A DNA stretch of 63,505 nt from Atopostipes sp964624875 (GCA_964624875.1 CAZUZA010000005.1:1-63505); one strand, 5' to 3'. Counted from the stretch's first letter, positions 24,300 through 33,605 are shown. Notes: generated by a model from the sequence alone, not told the origin. A program made the numbers and translations.

Positions 24300-26603
24300 T
24301 TACTTATCAATAAATTCACCTAATACTTCGTTGAAAGAACTAAAGATAAATAACTCTTCTGCTTGAAATTCTGCATTTGCATTTATATATGTTTCCGTAC
24401 TTTGTAACTCTTTCTTTTCCGGGTGCTTAACTATTTGTAACACTCCACTATTTATTATAACAAATTTTGCTTCTAAAAACACTTCTACAATTAGATATAT
24501 TCTGTTTTTATCTAATTTCAGCTTTTGAACAAATAAATGACCATGATTGATTAAGTCAATCTCTTGGTGCGTTGCTACAAATTTATACACTTTTGCAAAA
24601 TCATCTCGTGTTGGCAAACCAGATAAATATAGATGATTTTCTTTATAAAAATAAGTTCTAATTCTGTATAATTCATTGTTTGAAATTGTCGCTTTAAATT
24701 GTTTAATCGATTTTGGACAATCGACAATAACCATTTCACTTTGTGCTTCATATTTTTCTGCTTCTTGATCTGATTGGATAAAAATCGCTTTAGAAGACGC
24801 AGGAATAAAAGTACGCCATTTTTCATACGTCTCTTTTTCATAAAAGATATATTCCACATACTCTACTGAAAAATCTTTTTCCACTAATCGATTTTTCCGA
24901 TTGTCCACTAGAAGTGGACCTGGTATATCGACATCAATCATTTGCATTTGTGGCTTAGTCGTTCCGTTCCACTCATTAATCTCTAAGTAGCCTGCAACCG
25001 AAATTTGCTGTTGTTCAGATAACAAGCCACTCATGTAACCATTTTGGAAAGAAATAATATCAAGTTGGTCATTGTCTTTCCCAACTAACAACTTCAGATG
25101 GTCTCCTGTGGCACCGACACTTCGTTTTTGCATAACTTGAACATCTTTAGCAGCAACTAAAGGCTTCACATTGGCTGTACCAAATGGACGTAGCTTCTCA
25201 ACTTCTCGAATCGAATCTACTGTAATATCCTCTAACGAGACATAAGAATCTATTCTTTGTACTAGTTCTATATCTTCTGCCTCTTTAAATAAGGTATTCA
25301 TACGCTCTTGAATATCGCTCAACTTCTCAACTTCTGCCGACATACCTGCAGCCATTGAGTGCCCACCAGATTTTATAAATAAGTCAGAATTTTTTTGGAA
25401 AGCTGTAAACATATTAAAGCCTTCAATACTTCTAGCAGAACCAGTCGCTATATTTGTCTCTGGATTAATCGTAAATAGTAATGTTGGCTTGTTTGTTCTC
25501 TCTACTACTCGACTCGCTACGATTCCTAGAACACCTTGATGCCAATTTTCATTTGCTAAAACAATAACTTCTTGATCTGATTTGTGGACCATTTCATTCG
25601 CCACATCTTCAACCATATGTTCAACAATTAATTTTCGTTCCTCATTTATTTTATCGACAAATTGCGCTATTTCACTAGCACGTTCCATATCGTATGTTAA
25701 TAGTAACTCTACACAAGGGCTAGCTTCCCCTAGTCGACCAACAGCGTTCAAGCGTGGCGAAATTTGGAAACCTATCGTCTCTTCATTTACTTCACTAGGT
25801 GACACTCCAATTAGATTTAATAATTGTAATAAACCAACGCGCTCGGTATGTTGAATCATTTTTAAGCCATAAAATACAATCGCACGGTTTTCATCAACTA
25901 AAGGAACAAGGTCAGCAACTGTACCAATTGCGGCTAATTCAAGAAGCTCTGCTGGTAAATCGCCAAGTAATGCTTGGACAAGTTTTAGTGCAACGCCAAC
26001 ACCAGCTAAATCTTTAAAAGGATAAGTTCCTTCTGGATGTGCTGGGTGAATGATTGCATAAGCCTCAGGCAGTTCACTTGGAAGCTCATGGTGATCTGTG
26101 ACAATAACATCGACACCTAACTCTTTTGCACGGTCAATCGCATCATGCCCAGCAACCCCATTATCTACCGTTATAATTAATGACGTACCTTCATTGATGA
26201 TTCGCTCGAAGGCTTCTATATTAGGCCCGTACCCTTCTACAAATCGACTGGGTAAGAAATACTCAACATTTGCACCAAGGGACTCTAAAGTTTCTACTAA
26301 CACTGCCGTACTAGTCATGCCATCTGCATCATAGTCACCATAAACAGTTATTTTTTCACTGGCTTCGATTGCAGTAACAATTCGCGCAACGACTTTTTCC
26401 ATATCGTGCATCTGCAATGGGTCATGAAACCACGTTTCATCGACTTGGATAAATTGTTTAATTTTTTCAGCCGTATCTAAACCACGTTGCATACACACTT
26501 TCACAAAAAAAGGTGATACTTCTAATTCCGAAGCGATATCTTCTATTCTTGTTGCTTCGTATTCTTCAGATACTTCCCACTTTTTCTTTGATGTGGTTAC
26601 CAA
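24300..26603 (-). CDS. recJ: Single-strand-specific 5'-3' exonuclease RecJ
   Basis: DHH-superfamily nuclease acting in recombination and mismatch repair. 767 residues. DHH motifs: VYGDYDADGMTSTAVL near residue 80, IITVDNGV near 140, and TDHHELP near 157; the DHHA1 domain carries KSGGHSMAAGMS near 405, and an OB fold follows. The last 200 residues form the extra C-terminal domain found in Firmicute RecJ. Starts with TTG at 26601-26603, seven bases after AAGGAG; there is no nearby ATG. First gene of recJ-apt, after a terminator. Confidence 0.95.
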   Translation of the reverse strand: MVTTSKKKWEVSEEYEATRIEDIASELEVSPFFVKVCMQRGLDTAEKIKQFIQVDETWFHDPLQMHDMEKVVARIVTAIEASEKITVYGDYDADGMTSTAVLVETLESLGANVEYFLPSRFVEGYGPNIEAFERIINEGTSLIITVDNGVAGHDAIDRAKELGVDVIVTDHHELPSELPEAYAIIHPAHPEGTYPFKDLAGVGVALKLVQALLGDLPAELLELAAIGTVADLVPLVDENRAIVFYGLKMIQHTERVGLLQLLNLIGVSPSEVNEETIGFQISPRLNAVGRLGEASPCVELLLTYDMERASEIAQFVDKINEERKLIVEHMVEDVANEMVHKSDQEVIVLANENWHQGVLGIVASRVVERTNKPTLLFTINPETNIATGSARSIEGFNMFTAFQKNSDLFIKSGGHSMAAGMSAEVEKLSDIQERMNTLFKEAEDIELVQRIDSYVSLEDITVDSIREVEKLRPFGTANVKPLVAAKDVQVMQKRSVGATGDHLKLLVGKDNDQLDIISFQNGYMSGLLSEQQQISVAGYLEINEWNGTTKPQMQMIDVDIPGPLLVDNRKNRLVEKDFSVEYVEYIFYEKETYEKWRTFIPASSKAIFIQSDQEAEKYEAQSEMVIVDCPKSIKQFKATISNNELYRIRTYFYKENHLYLSGLPTRDDFAKVYKFVATHQEIDLINHGHLFVQKLKLDKNRIYLIVEVFLEAKFVIINSGVLQIVKHPEKKELQSTETYINANAEFQAEELFIFSSFNEVLGEFIDK

Positions 26604-26633
26604 TTGATCACTCCTTGTAACGATTTGCTCAAT

Positions 26634-26663
26634 AAAAGAGATGGAATAAATCCCATCTCTTTT
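26634..26663 (-). terminator. Terminator after lapA
   Basis: Eleven-base-pair stem AAAAGAGATGG / CCATCTCTTTT (26634-26644 and 26653-26663) at the end of the obg-rnz-SDR-lapA unit and before recJ. Confidence 0.85.
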
Positions 26664-26696
26664 CAGTAATATATATCATTATAATCCAAACCAACA

Positions 26697-27149
26697 TTAA
26701 TTCATATGATTTGTATCGTCTTTATCAACGGTACGAGTTGTCTCCATATTTTTTATACGTCGATTTAACTCTCTTATTTCTGTTTCATGTGTATGAATAA
26801 CGGCTTGTAAATTGCCTTTTTCGTCTTCATAACGTTTTTCAAGAGCTTGCTTCTCATCCTGAAGGGATTGTTTAAGTTGTTCTTTTTCTTCATTCGATTG
26901 GGCATTATGTTGGTCAAGTTGTTGCGTTAATTTTTTTGCGTAATTTCTTTCTCTTACAACAATTGTTGTTGACCAAATTACTGCGATTAGGACGCCAATT
27001 AATAATGTCCCGATAATGACAATAACTAACGGCATAGCAACTGAAGTAAATCCAAAATTGATATCGACTGGATCAACGTTAAGTACGGCAAAGATAACAA
27101 CAACTAAAATTAATGCAATGACTAAAACTGTATTCCATTGTTTTCTCAT
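26697..27149 (-). CDS. LapA-domain (DUF1049) membrane protein
   Basis: A 150-residue protein with two membrane helices (about residues 6-26 and 40-62) framing the DUF1049/LapA loop VDPVDINFGF, followed by a cytoplasmic coiled coil (about 70-140) very rich in Gln, Glu and Lys. In E. coli LapA is linked to lipopolysaccharide assembly, but in Gram-positives the role of this family is unknown. Start at the ATG at 27147-27149, nine bases after GGAAGG; a GTG three codons earlier abuts the ribosome binding site. Follows the SDR gene by 24 bases in the obg operon. Confidence 0.8.
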   Translation of the reverse strand: MRKQWNTVLVIALILVVVIFAVLNVDPVDINFGFTSVAMPLVIVIIGTLLIGVLIAVIWSTTIVVRERNYAKKLTQQLDQHNAQSNEEKEQLKQSLQDEKQALEKRYEDEKGNLQAVIHTHETEIRELNRRIKNMETTRTVDKDDTNHMN

Positions 27150-27173
27150 AATTAGCACCCTTCCTCAAACTAT

Positions 27174-27965
27174 CTAATCTCTAAAGAACTTCAACAACAT
27201 ATAATCACCAACAGCGGGGATAAACTCATAAAGTTTTGCTCCTGCTGCAAGCAGTAACGGACGATTGACTTCACGCTTCTTCGTTCCAATTGTATTATAA
27301 ACGATTTTAGCTGCTTCCTGAACGGTTAAAGTAAATTGACTATTTGCAGAAGCTTCACGACGACTACGTTCAATATTCTCGAAAAATGGTGTGTCTACTG
27401 GACCAAAGTTCACAGTCGTTACTTGAATATTGGCTGGTTTTAATTCCATCCTAAATGCGTTACTAAAACTTATTAACGCACCTTTAGTCGCACCGTATAT
27501 AGCATAATTTGGTGTAGATACTTTTCCAGCTAAAGAAGCAATATTGATGATTTGTCCTTCTTGGTGGTCTAACATCATTAAAGCAATCTTTTGCGATAAA
27601 TACATTAGTCCTAATACATTTACTTTAAATAAGTCTTCGACTACATCAAAATCCACTTCGACAAATGGTTCGCTATGACCATAACCTGCATTATTAATTA
27701 ATACATCGATTTTTATATCATTTGTTGTCAGCCAGTTCACCATGCCATCTATACTATCTGGATTAGCTATGTCTACCGAATAAACTTTTACGTCAACTGC
27801 TCCTAATTTCTCGCAGTTTTCTTTCACTGTATTTAATCGCTCTATCCTACGGGCACAAAGTACTAAATTATAACCATTTGCTGCAGCTTCATAAGCTGTG
27901 TACTCCCCAATACCCGAAGAAGCACCCGTTATCAAAACTGTTTGATTCTGACCCTTTTGACTCAT
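27174..27965 (-). CDS. Short-chain dehydrogenase/reductase (DltE/YqjQ-like)
   Basis: A 263-residue classical SDR. NAD(P)-binding motif TGASSGIGEYTA at about residues 12-23, the NNAGYG motif near 90, catalytic Ser in IINIASLAGK near 140, and YxxxK in YAIYGATKGA near 155. The ARR after the second strand suggests NADP(H) preference. YqjQ lies beside rnz in Bacillus, as here; substrate unknown. The ATG at 27963-27965 lies after the rnz stop; an upstream GTG overlaps it. C-terminus ends in a hydrophobic segment. Confidence 0.9.
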   Translation of the reverse strand: MSQKGQNQTVLITGASSGIGEYTAYEAAANGYNLVLCARRIERLNTVKENCEKLGAVDVKVYSVDIANPDSIDGMVNWLTTNDIKIDVLINNAGYGHSEPFVEVDFDVVEDLFKVNVLGLMYLSQKIALMMLDHQEGQIINIASLAGKVSTPNYAIYGATKGALISFSNAFRMELKPANIQVTTVNFGPVDTPFFENIERSRREASANSQFTLTVQEAAKIVYNTIGTKKREVNRPLLLAAGAKLYEFIPAVGDYMLLKFFRD

Positions 27966-27970
27966 ACGTC

Positions 27971-28906
27971 TCACTCTTTCTTATCCATAGGAATTGCTAC
28001 TTCATGAAAGTCATTCATTACATATGTTTGTCTAAATACATTTCTAGTCTCAGTTTCTATTTGCTTTAAATCGTCATATAAATAACGCGAGCTAAAATGA
28101 GTAAGTAACAATTTCTTCACTTTTGCTTCTTTTGCAATTTGAGCGGCTTGAAGCGTAGTTGAATGATTGTATTGTCTGGCTAAGTCTGGCTCTTCTGGGC
28201 CAAATGTCCCTTCATGAACCAATACATCTGCATTCATAGCTAATTTAACACTGTTAGGGTGTTTTATCGTATCACCTAAAATTGTGACTATTCGCCCTTT
28301 TTGATTTGGACCAACAAAGTCTTTTCCGTCAATAATACGGCCATCTTCTAAAGTGATCACTTCTTTATTCTTCAAGCGTCCATAAACAGGCCCACTAGGT
28401 ACATTCATCTCTTTGAGTTTTTTCGCATCTAATGTTCCCTCATGATCTGCTTCCGTTATACGAAAACCAAACGATGGCAAGCCATGCTGTAATTTATTCA
28501 CTTCAACTTTAAACTGAGAGTCTTCAAAAATAACACCTGCTTGTTCAAATTCAACAAAATGAATCGGATAATTTAATCGTGTCCCAGAATATTTTAAACT
28601 AGATAACACATAGCCTTTAATCCCTTTAGGTCCGTAAATCGTAATCGGCTCTACGCCGCCTTGAAAGCCTCTACTACTTAATAACCCTGGGAGACCATAA
28701 ATATGATCACCATGCATATGTGTAATAAAAATCTTTTCAATTTTACGAGGTTTTAAAGTTGTTTTTAATATTTGGTGCTGGGTACCCTCTCCACAGTCAA
28801 ATAGCCAAACGCTGTTTCTTTCATCTAAAAGTTTCAAGGCGATACTTGCTACGTTCCTTTGTTTAGACGGGACACCGGAGCCTGTACCTAAAAATAATAG
28901 TTCCAT
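27971..28906 (-). CDS. rnz: Ribonuclease Z
   Basis: Metallo-beta-lactamase-fold endonuclease that trims the 3' end of tRNA precursors lacking an encoded CCA. The zinc motif HMHGDHIYGLPGL is at about residues 63-75; further ligands appear in TPNHEGTFG-like VHEGTFG near 212 and HFSSRY near 269. The flexible arm (about 150-175, including GPVYGRLK) that clamps tRNA is present. 311 residues, normal. The tRNA-Arg in this window lacks an encoded CCA and is a predicted substrate. Between obg (32 bases upstream) and the SDR gene. Confidence 0.96.
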   Translation of the reverse strand: MELLFLGTGSGVPSKQRNVASIALKLLDERNSVWLFDCGEGTQHQILKTTLKPRKIEKIFITHMHGDHIYGLPGLLSSRGFQGGVEPITIYGPKGIKGYVLSSLKYSGTRLNYPIHFVEFEQAGVIFEDSQFKVEVNKLQHGLPSFGFRITEADHEGTLDAKKLKEMNVPSGPVYGRLKNKEVITLEDGRIIDGKDFVGPNQKGRIVTILGDTIKHPNSVKLAMNADVLVHEGTFGPEEPDLARQYNHSTTLQAAQIAKEAKVKKLLLTHFSSRYLYDDLKQIETETRNVFRQTYVMNDFHEVAIPMDKKE

Positions 28907-28938
28907 AAATCTACCTCAATCTACAATTCTAACGAACC

Positions 28939-30228
28939 TTACTCTACAAATTCGAAAGTGAAATCTAATAGCGCAACTAAATCGCCATCTTTAGCGCCTC
29001 TTGTACGAAGTGCTTCGTCAACACCCATTCCACGTAGTTGACGAGAGAAGCGCATAATTGATTCATCATGTTCTAGATTTGTCATCTTGAATAGACGCTC
29101 AATTTCTTCACCAGCTAAGACCCAAACGCCATCAGAATCTCTTGTTAATTCAAATGGTGCTGTTTCTTCCTCGTGTGTATAAACAACATGCGTATCTGTG
29201 TCAATTTCTAATTCTTCAATTTCTTTATAATTTTCTAATAATTCAATTGCTCGATAAAGTACTTCATTGAGACCTTGTCGTCTTAATGCTGAAATCTCAT
29301 ATATTTCATACTCTTTATCTGACTTTGCCAGTTTTTCTTTAAACTCTTCTAATAAATCAGCTGAGCTAGGCATGTCCATTTTATTCGCAATGATAATCTG
29401 TGGTTTTTTCATTAATGCTGGATCGTGTTTCTCTAATTCCATAAGAATTGTTTCAAAGTCTTCATAAGGATTACGTCCATCTAGGCCACTCATATCAATT
29501 AAGTGTAGCAATACTTTTGTACGCTCGATATGTCTTAAGAACTGTAGTCCTAATCCAATACCTTCAGCAGCACCTTCAATAATACCGGGCATATCTCCAA
29601 TTACAAAGCTACGTCCATCATCTAATGCCACGACACCTATATTTGGTGTTAACGTTGTAAATGGATATGATGCAATTTTAGGTTTAGCTGCAGTAACAAC
29701 AGATAAAAATGTTGATTTTCCAGCAGATGGGAAACCAACTAAACCAACGTCTGCTAATAACTTAAGTTCTAGAATAATATTTAATTCAGAGCCTGGCTCC
29801 CCATTTTCAGCAATATTTGGTGCAGGGTTTCTTGATGATGCAAAACGACTATTCCCTCGTCCACCACGACCACCTTTAGCTACAATAACTTTTTGTCCTT
29901 CTTCAACTAAGTCAGCAAGAACTTCATTTGTATCTTCGTTTTTGATAACTGTTCCTGGTGGTACCGGTATTACTAAATCATCTGCACCTCGACCGTGCAT
30001 TCCTTTTGACATCCCATTTTCACCTTTAGTGGCTTTAAAATGGCGATTATAACGGAAGTCCATTAACGTATGGAGTCCTTCGTCAACGACAAAAACAACG
30101 TCGCCTCCGCGACCACCATCTCCACCTGCGGGACCACCATCAGGTGTGTATTTTTCTCGACGGAAGGCAACCATACCATTTCCACCGTCTCCAGCTTTTA
30201 CAAATATTTTCGCTTGATCTATAAACAT
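28939..30228 (-). CDS. obgE: GTPase Obg
   Basis: Essential GTPase in 50S assembly and stress response. Glycine-rich N-terminal Obg domain (residues 1-158, repeats such as GGNGMVAF, GGDGGRGGDVV), G domain with G1 GFPSAGKST near 166, G3 DMPGIIEGA near 212, G4 NKMD near 282, and the C-terminal OCT domain found in Gram-positive Obg (about 350-429). First gene of obg-rnz-SDR-lapA, preceded by the terminator of the HemA-like gene. Confidence 0.97.
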   Translation of the reverse strand: MFIDQAKIFVKAGDGGNGMVAFRREKYTPDGGPAGGDGGRGGDVVFVVDEGLHTLMDFRYNRHFKATKGENGMSKGMHGRGADDLVIPVPPGTVIKNEDTNEVLADLVEEGQKVIVAKGGRGGRGNSRFASSRNPAPNIAENGEPGSELNIILELKLLADVGLVGFPSAGKSTFLSVVTAAKPKIASYPFTTLTPNIGVVALDDGRSFVIGDMPGIIEGAAEGIGLGLQFLRHIERTKVLLHLIDMSGLDGRNPYEDFETILMELEKHDPALMKKPQIIIANKMDMPSSADLLEEFKEKLAKSDKEYEIYEISALRRQGLNEVLYRAIELLENYKEIEELEIDTDTHVVYTHEEETAPFELTRDSDGVWVLAGEEIERLFKMTNLEHDESIMRFSRQLRGMGVDEALRTRGAKDGDLVALLDFTFEFVE

Positions 30229-30325
30229 GAAATCTCCTCATTTCAAAACTATCTTCAATACCAATATTACAGTATTTTCGTGTGAATTTAAACTAATATA
30301 AAACAGAAGCTTATAAACATACAAA

Positions 30326-30367
30326 AAACTCAAAAGAAGTTCTTCTCTTTGAACTCCATTTGAGTTT
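30326..30367 (-). terminator. Terminator after the HemA-like gene
   Basis: Minus-strand stem ACTCAAA / TTTGAGT (30359-30365 and 30328-30334) with an inner GTTC/GAAC helix, followed by TTTTTT. Confidence 0.8.
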
Positions 30368-30369
30368 AT

Positions 30370-31437
30370 TTACTTTAATATTTTTTCTTTAGTATCTGCT
30401 TGGAACATTTCTAAAAAATCCATAAATTGCTTAATATGATTTGAGAGCTTTTCCTCAAATGCAATCATGGCTTCTGCTTGTTCAGAATCATCATAAAATA
30501 GTTCTGCATTTCCATTTATATATCGGATATCTAGATTCGATGATTCTAGCTTTGTGGTTTGACTTTCATTCGTATCCAATAAATACTGAATTTTCTTCGT
30601 TTGCCTTAATATCGCAACCTCTTCACATATTTCATCTGTAAACAAATTGATTTCAGCGCTATTTATAATCGCTGCATCTGCTTTAGCAAGACGATAGTAT
30701 AAAGATTTTTTGGTTACTGGATAAACTTTCGTTAATTCAGCCTCAGTCAATGACTGCTTCAACTTCTCAAATTGTTCGAGCGCTTTTTCATCATTTTCTT
30801 GAATAACAGAAATCGTACGAGCTCCCGTGAAAAGTAATAATTTCGTTAAATAATATAATTCGAAATCATTCCCAGAAATTAGATAGTCTCTCTTTTCCAG
30901 ACTATTCATCTGCTCTTTTAGTAAATACAAATAACGTACAAGATAGCTATGATTTAATGGCTTAACCATTTCATCGAGTTTCAAATCAAATGAAAGATGA
31001 ATGGCTTTTGCAAACATTTTTCCGAGAATCTCATCCACAGTATTCGTAGCTTGTGCAAAATCAAGTGATTGCTCAACAGCCTCTAATTCAATAAAAGATC
31101 CTTTTGGTTCAGCTAGATAACCACTTGCCACTTCGAATAAATGTCTTAATACATCTTCATTAAACTTACTATAAGTTTCTAAAATAATCTCTTGTAAAGA
31201 TTTATTTGTATTACTTGATAAATATCTTAAAAATTCACCATGACTAAATATGGATTCATCTACATATAAATAATATTCATTTCGAAAATCATCTGCTAAG
31301 ATAGCAATTTCTTCAACACCGTTGAATTTTAAAATATCATTCATTTGTATATATTTTTTTTCGTCATCTAGAAAATATTTTTCAGTATCTTCTTTCATAA
31401 CTGTTTCTTTGTTTACACCATACATTAATAATTTCAT
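30370..31437 (-). CDS. Degenerate glutamyl-tRNA reductase (HemA)-like protein, coupled to EngB
   Basis: 355 residues, recognisable as a HemA descendant. The N-terminus (LLMYGVNKETVMKEDTEKY) parallels the GxNxKTAPxxxREK start of HemA, and residues 93-150 (HLFEVASGYLAE, EAVEQSLDFAQ, ILGKMFAKAI) follow HemA's HLFRVACGLDSMVIGE / GQVRDSFKTAQ / FNELFKQA block. Key residues are lost: the catalytic cysteine of STCNRTE falls on Asp50 in ADDFRNE (Arg52 and Glu54 kept), and the NADPH loop GAGKMG falls on SGNDFE near 188. The C-terminal dimerisation domain of a roughly 450-residue HemA is mostly absent. The ATG overlaps the engB stop (ATGA). In Bacillus hemA also lies next to engB, so this is probably the ancestral hemA locus put to another use. 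Function unknown. Confidence 0.75.
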   Translation of the reverse strand: MKLLMYGVNKETVMKEDTEKYFLDDEKKYIQMNDILKFNGVEEIAILADDFRNEYYLYVDESIFSHGEFLRYLSSNTNKSLQEIILETYSKFNEDVLRHLFEVASGYLAEPKGSFIELEAVEQSLDFAQATNTVDEILGKMFAKAIHLSFDLKLDEMVKPLNHSYLVRYLYLLKEQMNSLEKRDYLISGNDFELYYLTKLLLFTGARTISVIQENDEKALEQFEKLKQSLTEAELTKVYPVTKKSLYYRLAKADAAIINSAEINLFTDEICEEVAILRQTKKIQYLLDTNESQTTKLESSNLDIRYINGNAELFYDDSEQAEAMIAFEEKLSNHIKQFMDFLEMFQADTKEKILK

Positions 31438-32036
31438 TTTTTTTCAATCCCTAAATGATTTAAGATGATTGACCAAACCTTAGCTTTTCCTAACCCATCT
31501 ATTGATGAGAATGGAACAACTACATCTTCTTCCGAAATATTGAGCGTCTTAACTACTTGACTCATATGGCGATTATGTACGCCACGCTTTACTTTATCAG
31601 CTTTTGTTGCAACAACTAATACTGGTAAGCCCAAGTATTTTAGGTATTCATACATTTGAACATCTTGCTCAGTTGGTTTGTGTCTAAAATCTACAATGAG
31701 TATTGTTAATGCTAACTTTTTTCTTGTAGAAAAATAGTGCTCCATCATGTCGCCCCATTTTTCCAATTCCTTTTTGGAAACTTTAGCATATCCATAACCT
31801 GGGACATCAACAAACATCAATTCGTCTTCAATATTATAAAAGTTAATTGTACGTGTTCTACCTGGTTTACCTGATGTTCTAGCCAGTTTTTTCCGATTTA
31901 ATAGCGTGTTAATCATCGATGATTTCCCAACATTTGAACGACCTGCAATAGCAACCTCGGGTAAATTTAATCGTGGGTATTGGTCTTCGCCAACTGCACT
32001 TATTATTATTTCTGCTTTTTGAATTGGAAATTTCAT
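31434..32036 (-). CDS. engB: Ribosome biogenesis GTPase EngB (YsxC/YihA)
   Basis: GTPase needed for late 50S assembly. The G domain is complete: G1 GRSNVGKSSMIN near residues 31-42, G3 DVPGYGYAKVS near 77, G4 ATKADKVKRG near 145, and G5 FSSIDGLGK near 177. 200 residues. The ATG at 32034-32036 follows AGGTG by six bases; a GTG three codons upstream overlaps the ribosome binding site. Its stop overlaps the start of the HemA-like gene. Located downstream of clpX after a terminator and a leader with repeated promoter-like blocks. Confidence 0.96.
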   Translation of the reverse strand: MKFPIQKAEIIISAVGEDQYPRLNLPEVAIAGRSNVGKSSMINTLLNRKKLARTSGKPGRTRTINFYNIEDELMFVDVPGYGYAKVSKKELEKWGDMMEHYFSTRKKLALTILIVDFRHKPTEQDVQMYEYLKYLGLPVLVVATKADKVKRGVHNRHMSQVVKTLNISEEDVVVPFSSIDGLGKAKVWSIILNHLGIEKK

Positions 32037-32080
32037 AATCGTCACCTAACTTTTCTTTTGTAAATTACTTGTAAAGAAAA

Positions 32081-32164
32081 AGACATCTCGATAGTAACAT
32101 ATCTATTAAAATGCTTTAATCTAAAGGAAATGGATAATTTTGTACATCCTAAATAGTAACATAT
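32081..32164 (-). promoter_or_regulatory. Two repeated promoter-like blocks upstream of engB
   Basis: The 12-base sequence ATAGTAACATAT (plus strand) occurs at 32091-32102 and 32153-32164, each preceded by a related ACATC segment. On the minus strand each contains an extended -10-like TGTTACTAT. The distal copy has TTGAAG 16 bases upstream; the proximal copy has TTAAAG 17 bases upstream. Together they could be tandem promoters for engB and the HemA-like gene. Confidence 0.5.
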
Positions 32165-32212
32165 TACAGTAAAACTTCAAATATATTTCAATATTATTTC
32201 CATTTGAGTAAA

Positions 32213-32262
32213 AAAAACCACTGATTATCTCTATCATGCAAATTAGATAATCAATGGTTTTT
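32213..32262 (-). terminator. Terminator after clpX
   Basis: Long hairpin: AAAAACCA-x-TGATTATCT pairs with AGATAATCA-x-TGGTTTTT (arms about 32213-32230 and 32244-32262), U-rich on the minus-strand exit. Confidence 0.85.
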
Positions 32263-32279
32263 ACACCTTTATTTAACTG

Positions 32280-33533
32280 TTAGTCAATCACATTATCGTC
32301 TTCGTCGTAATATAGTGGATCTTCATTCTTCTCTACTGCTTCTTTTGTAATTTGTACTTTATGAATATCATCACGACTTGGTACTTCAAACATGATACCA
32401 AGCGTAATCTCTTCAATTATAGTACGTAATCCTCGTGCACCTGTTCCTTGATCAATCGCACGAGCACCTATAGCTCTTAGTGCATCTTCATCAAAGCTAA
32501 GCTCTACATCATCTAGTTTCATTAACATTTCATATTGTTTTACTAACGAATTCTTCGGTTTTGTCAGAATATCTATTAAGTCATTCTCTTCCAGTTCGTT
32601 TAAGACTGCGATAACTGGTAAACGTCCGATAAACTCAGGGATTAAACCAAATTTTTGTAAATCATCTGGTAAAACGTGCTGAGTAATATTTTTAGAATCT
32701 TCCAAACTATTCTTTTCAGAGTTTGAGCCAAATCCGATTAATCTTTCACCAACACGATTTTTAATAATATCTTCTAAGCCTGCGAAAGCTCCACCGACAA
32801 TAAATAGAATATTTGTCGTATCGATTTCAATCATTTCTTGTTGAGGATGCTTTCTTCCACCTTTAGGCGGTACACTAGCAACTGATCCTTCAAGAATTTT
32901 CAGCAGTGATTGTTGAACACCTTCACCACTTACGTCTCTAGTAATCGAAACATTCTCAGATTTTTTAGCAATTTTATCGATTTCATCAATATAGATTATT
33001 CCATATTGTGCGCGTTCCACATCAAAATCTGCTGATTGAAGTAGTTTTAATAAAATATTTTCTACGTCTTCTCCTACGTATCCTGCTTCTGTAAGATTTG
33101 TTGCATCTGCTATTGCAAAAGGTACGTTTAAAATTCTAGCTAACGTTTGAGCTAAATATGTTTTACCAGAACCTGTTGGACCTGCTAAAAGAATATTACT
33201 CTTTTGCAACTGAATATCATCTTCTGAATTAGAATTTAAGACATGATTTACACGCTTATAATGATTGTAAACTGCTACGGATAAAGTACGTTTTGCTTCA
33301 TCTTGACCGATTACATATTCATTTAAAACATCATAAATTTCTTGTGGCTTTGGTACATCTTCAAATTCCGTTGTTTCATGGATGCCATAATCATTATCAA
33401 TAATCTCTTTACTTAAACTTATACATTCATTACATATATAGACCCCTGGACCAGCGATAATCTTATCGACTTGATCTTGGGATTTTCCGCAAAAAGAACA
33501 AGACACATTCATATTGTCATTATCATTATACAT
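32280..33533 (-). CDS. clpX: ATP-dependent Clp protease ATP-binding subunit ClpX
   Basis: AAA+ unfoldase that feeds ssrA-tagged and other proteins to ClpP. N-terminal zinc domain with four cysteines in CSFCGKSQ and YICNEC (residues 11-37), Walker A GPTGSGKTYLA near 118, Walker B IIYIDEIDKI near 179, the pore loop with GYVGED, and sensor motifs to residue 417. The IGF-type loop that docks to ClpP reads IGFGSN near 270. Own promoter and terminator. Upstream of engB, as in Bacillus where clpX, lon and engB cluster. Confidence 0.97.
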   Translation of the reverse strand: MYNDNDNMNVSCSFCGKSQDQVDKIIAGPGVYICNECISLSKEIIDNDYGIHETTEFEDVPKPQEIYDVLNEYVIGQDEAKRTLSVAVYNHYKRVNHVLNSNSEDDIQLQKSNILLAGPTGSGKTYLAQTLARILNVPFAIADATNLTEAGYVGEDVENILLKLLQSADFDVERAQYGIIYIDEIDKIAKKSENVSITRDVSGEGVQQSLLKILEGSVASVPPKGGRKHPQQEMIEIDTTNILFIVGGAFAGLEDIIKNRVGERLIGFGSNSEKNSLEDSKNITQHVLPDDLQKFGLIPEFIGRLPVIAVLNELEENDLIDILTKPKNSLVKQYEMLMKLDDVELSFDEDALRAIGARAIDQGTGARGLRTIIEEITLGIMFEVPSRDDIHKVQITKEAVEKNEDPLYYDEDDNVID

Positions 33534-33575
33534 TAATGCTTGTCACCTCTATCTGTATCTTTTAACGCTCTAAAC

Positions 33576-33605
33576 ATAATAACATAGCTTCTATTTAAGT
33601 ACCAA
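33576..33605 (-). promoter_or_regulatory. Promoter of clpX
   Basis: TTGGTA (33600-33605), 18 bases, then TATTAT (33576-33581) preceded by TGT, an extended -10. It lies about 43 bases before the clpX start and beyond the tig terminator. No CtsR or CIRCE operator is seen. Confidence 0.55.
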
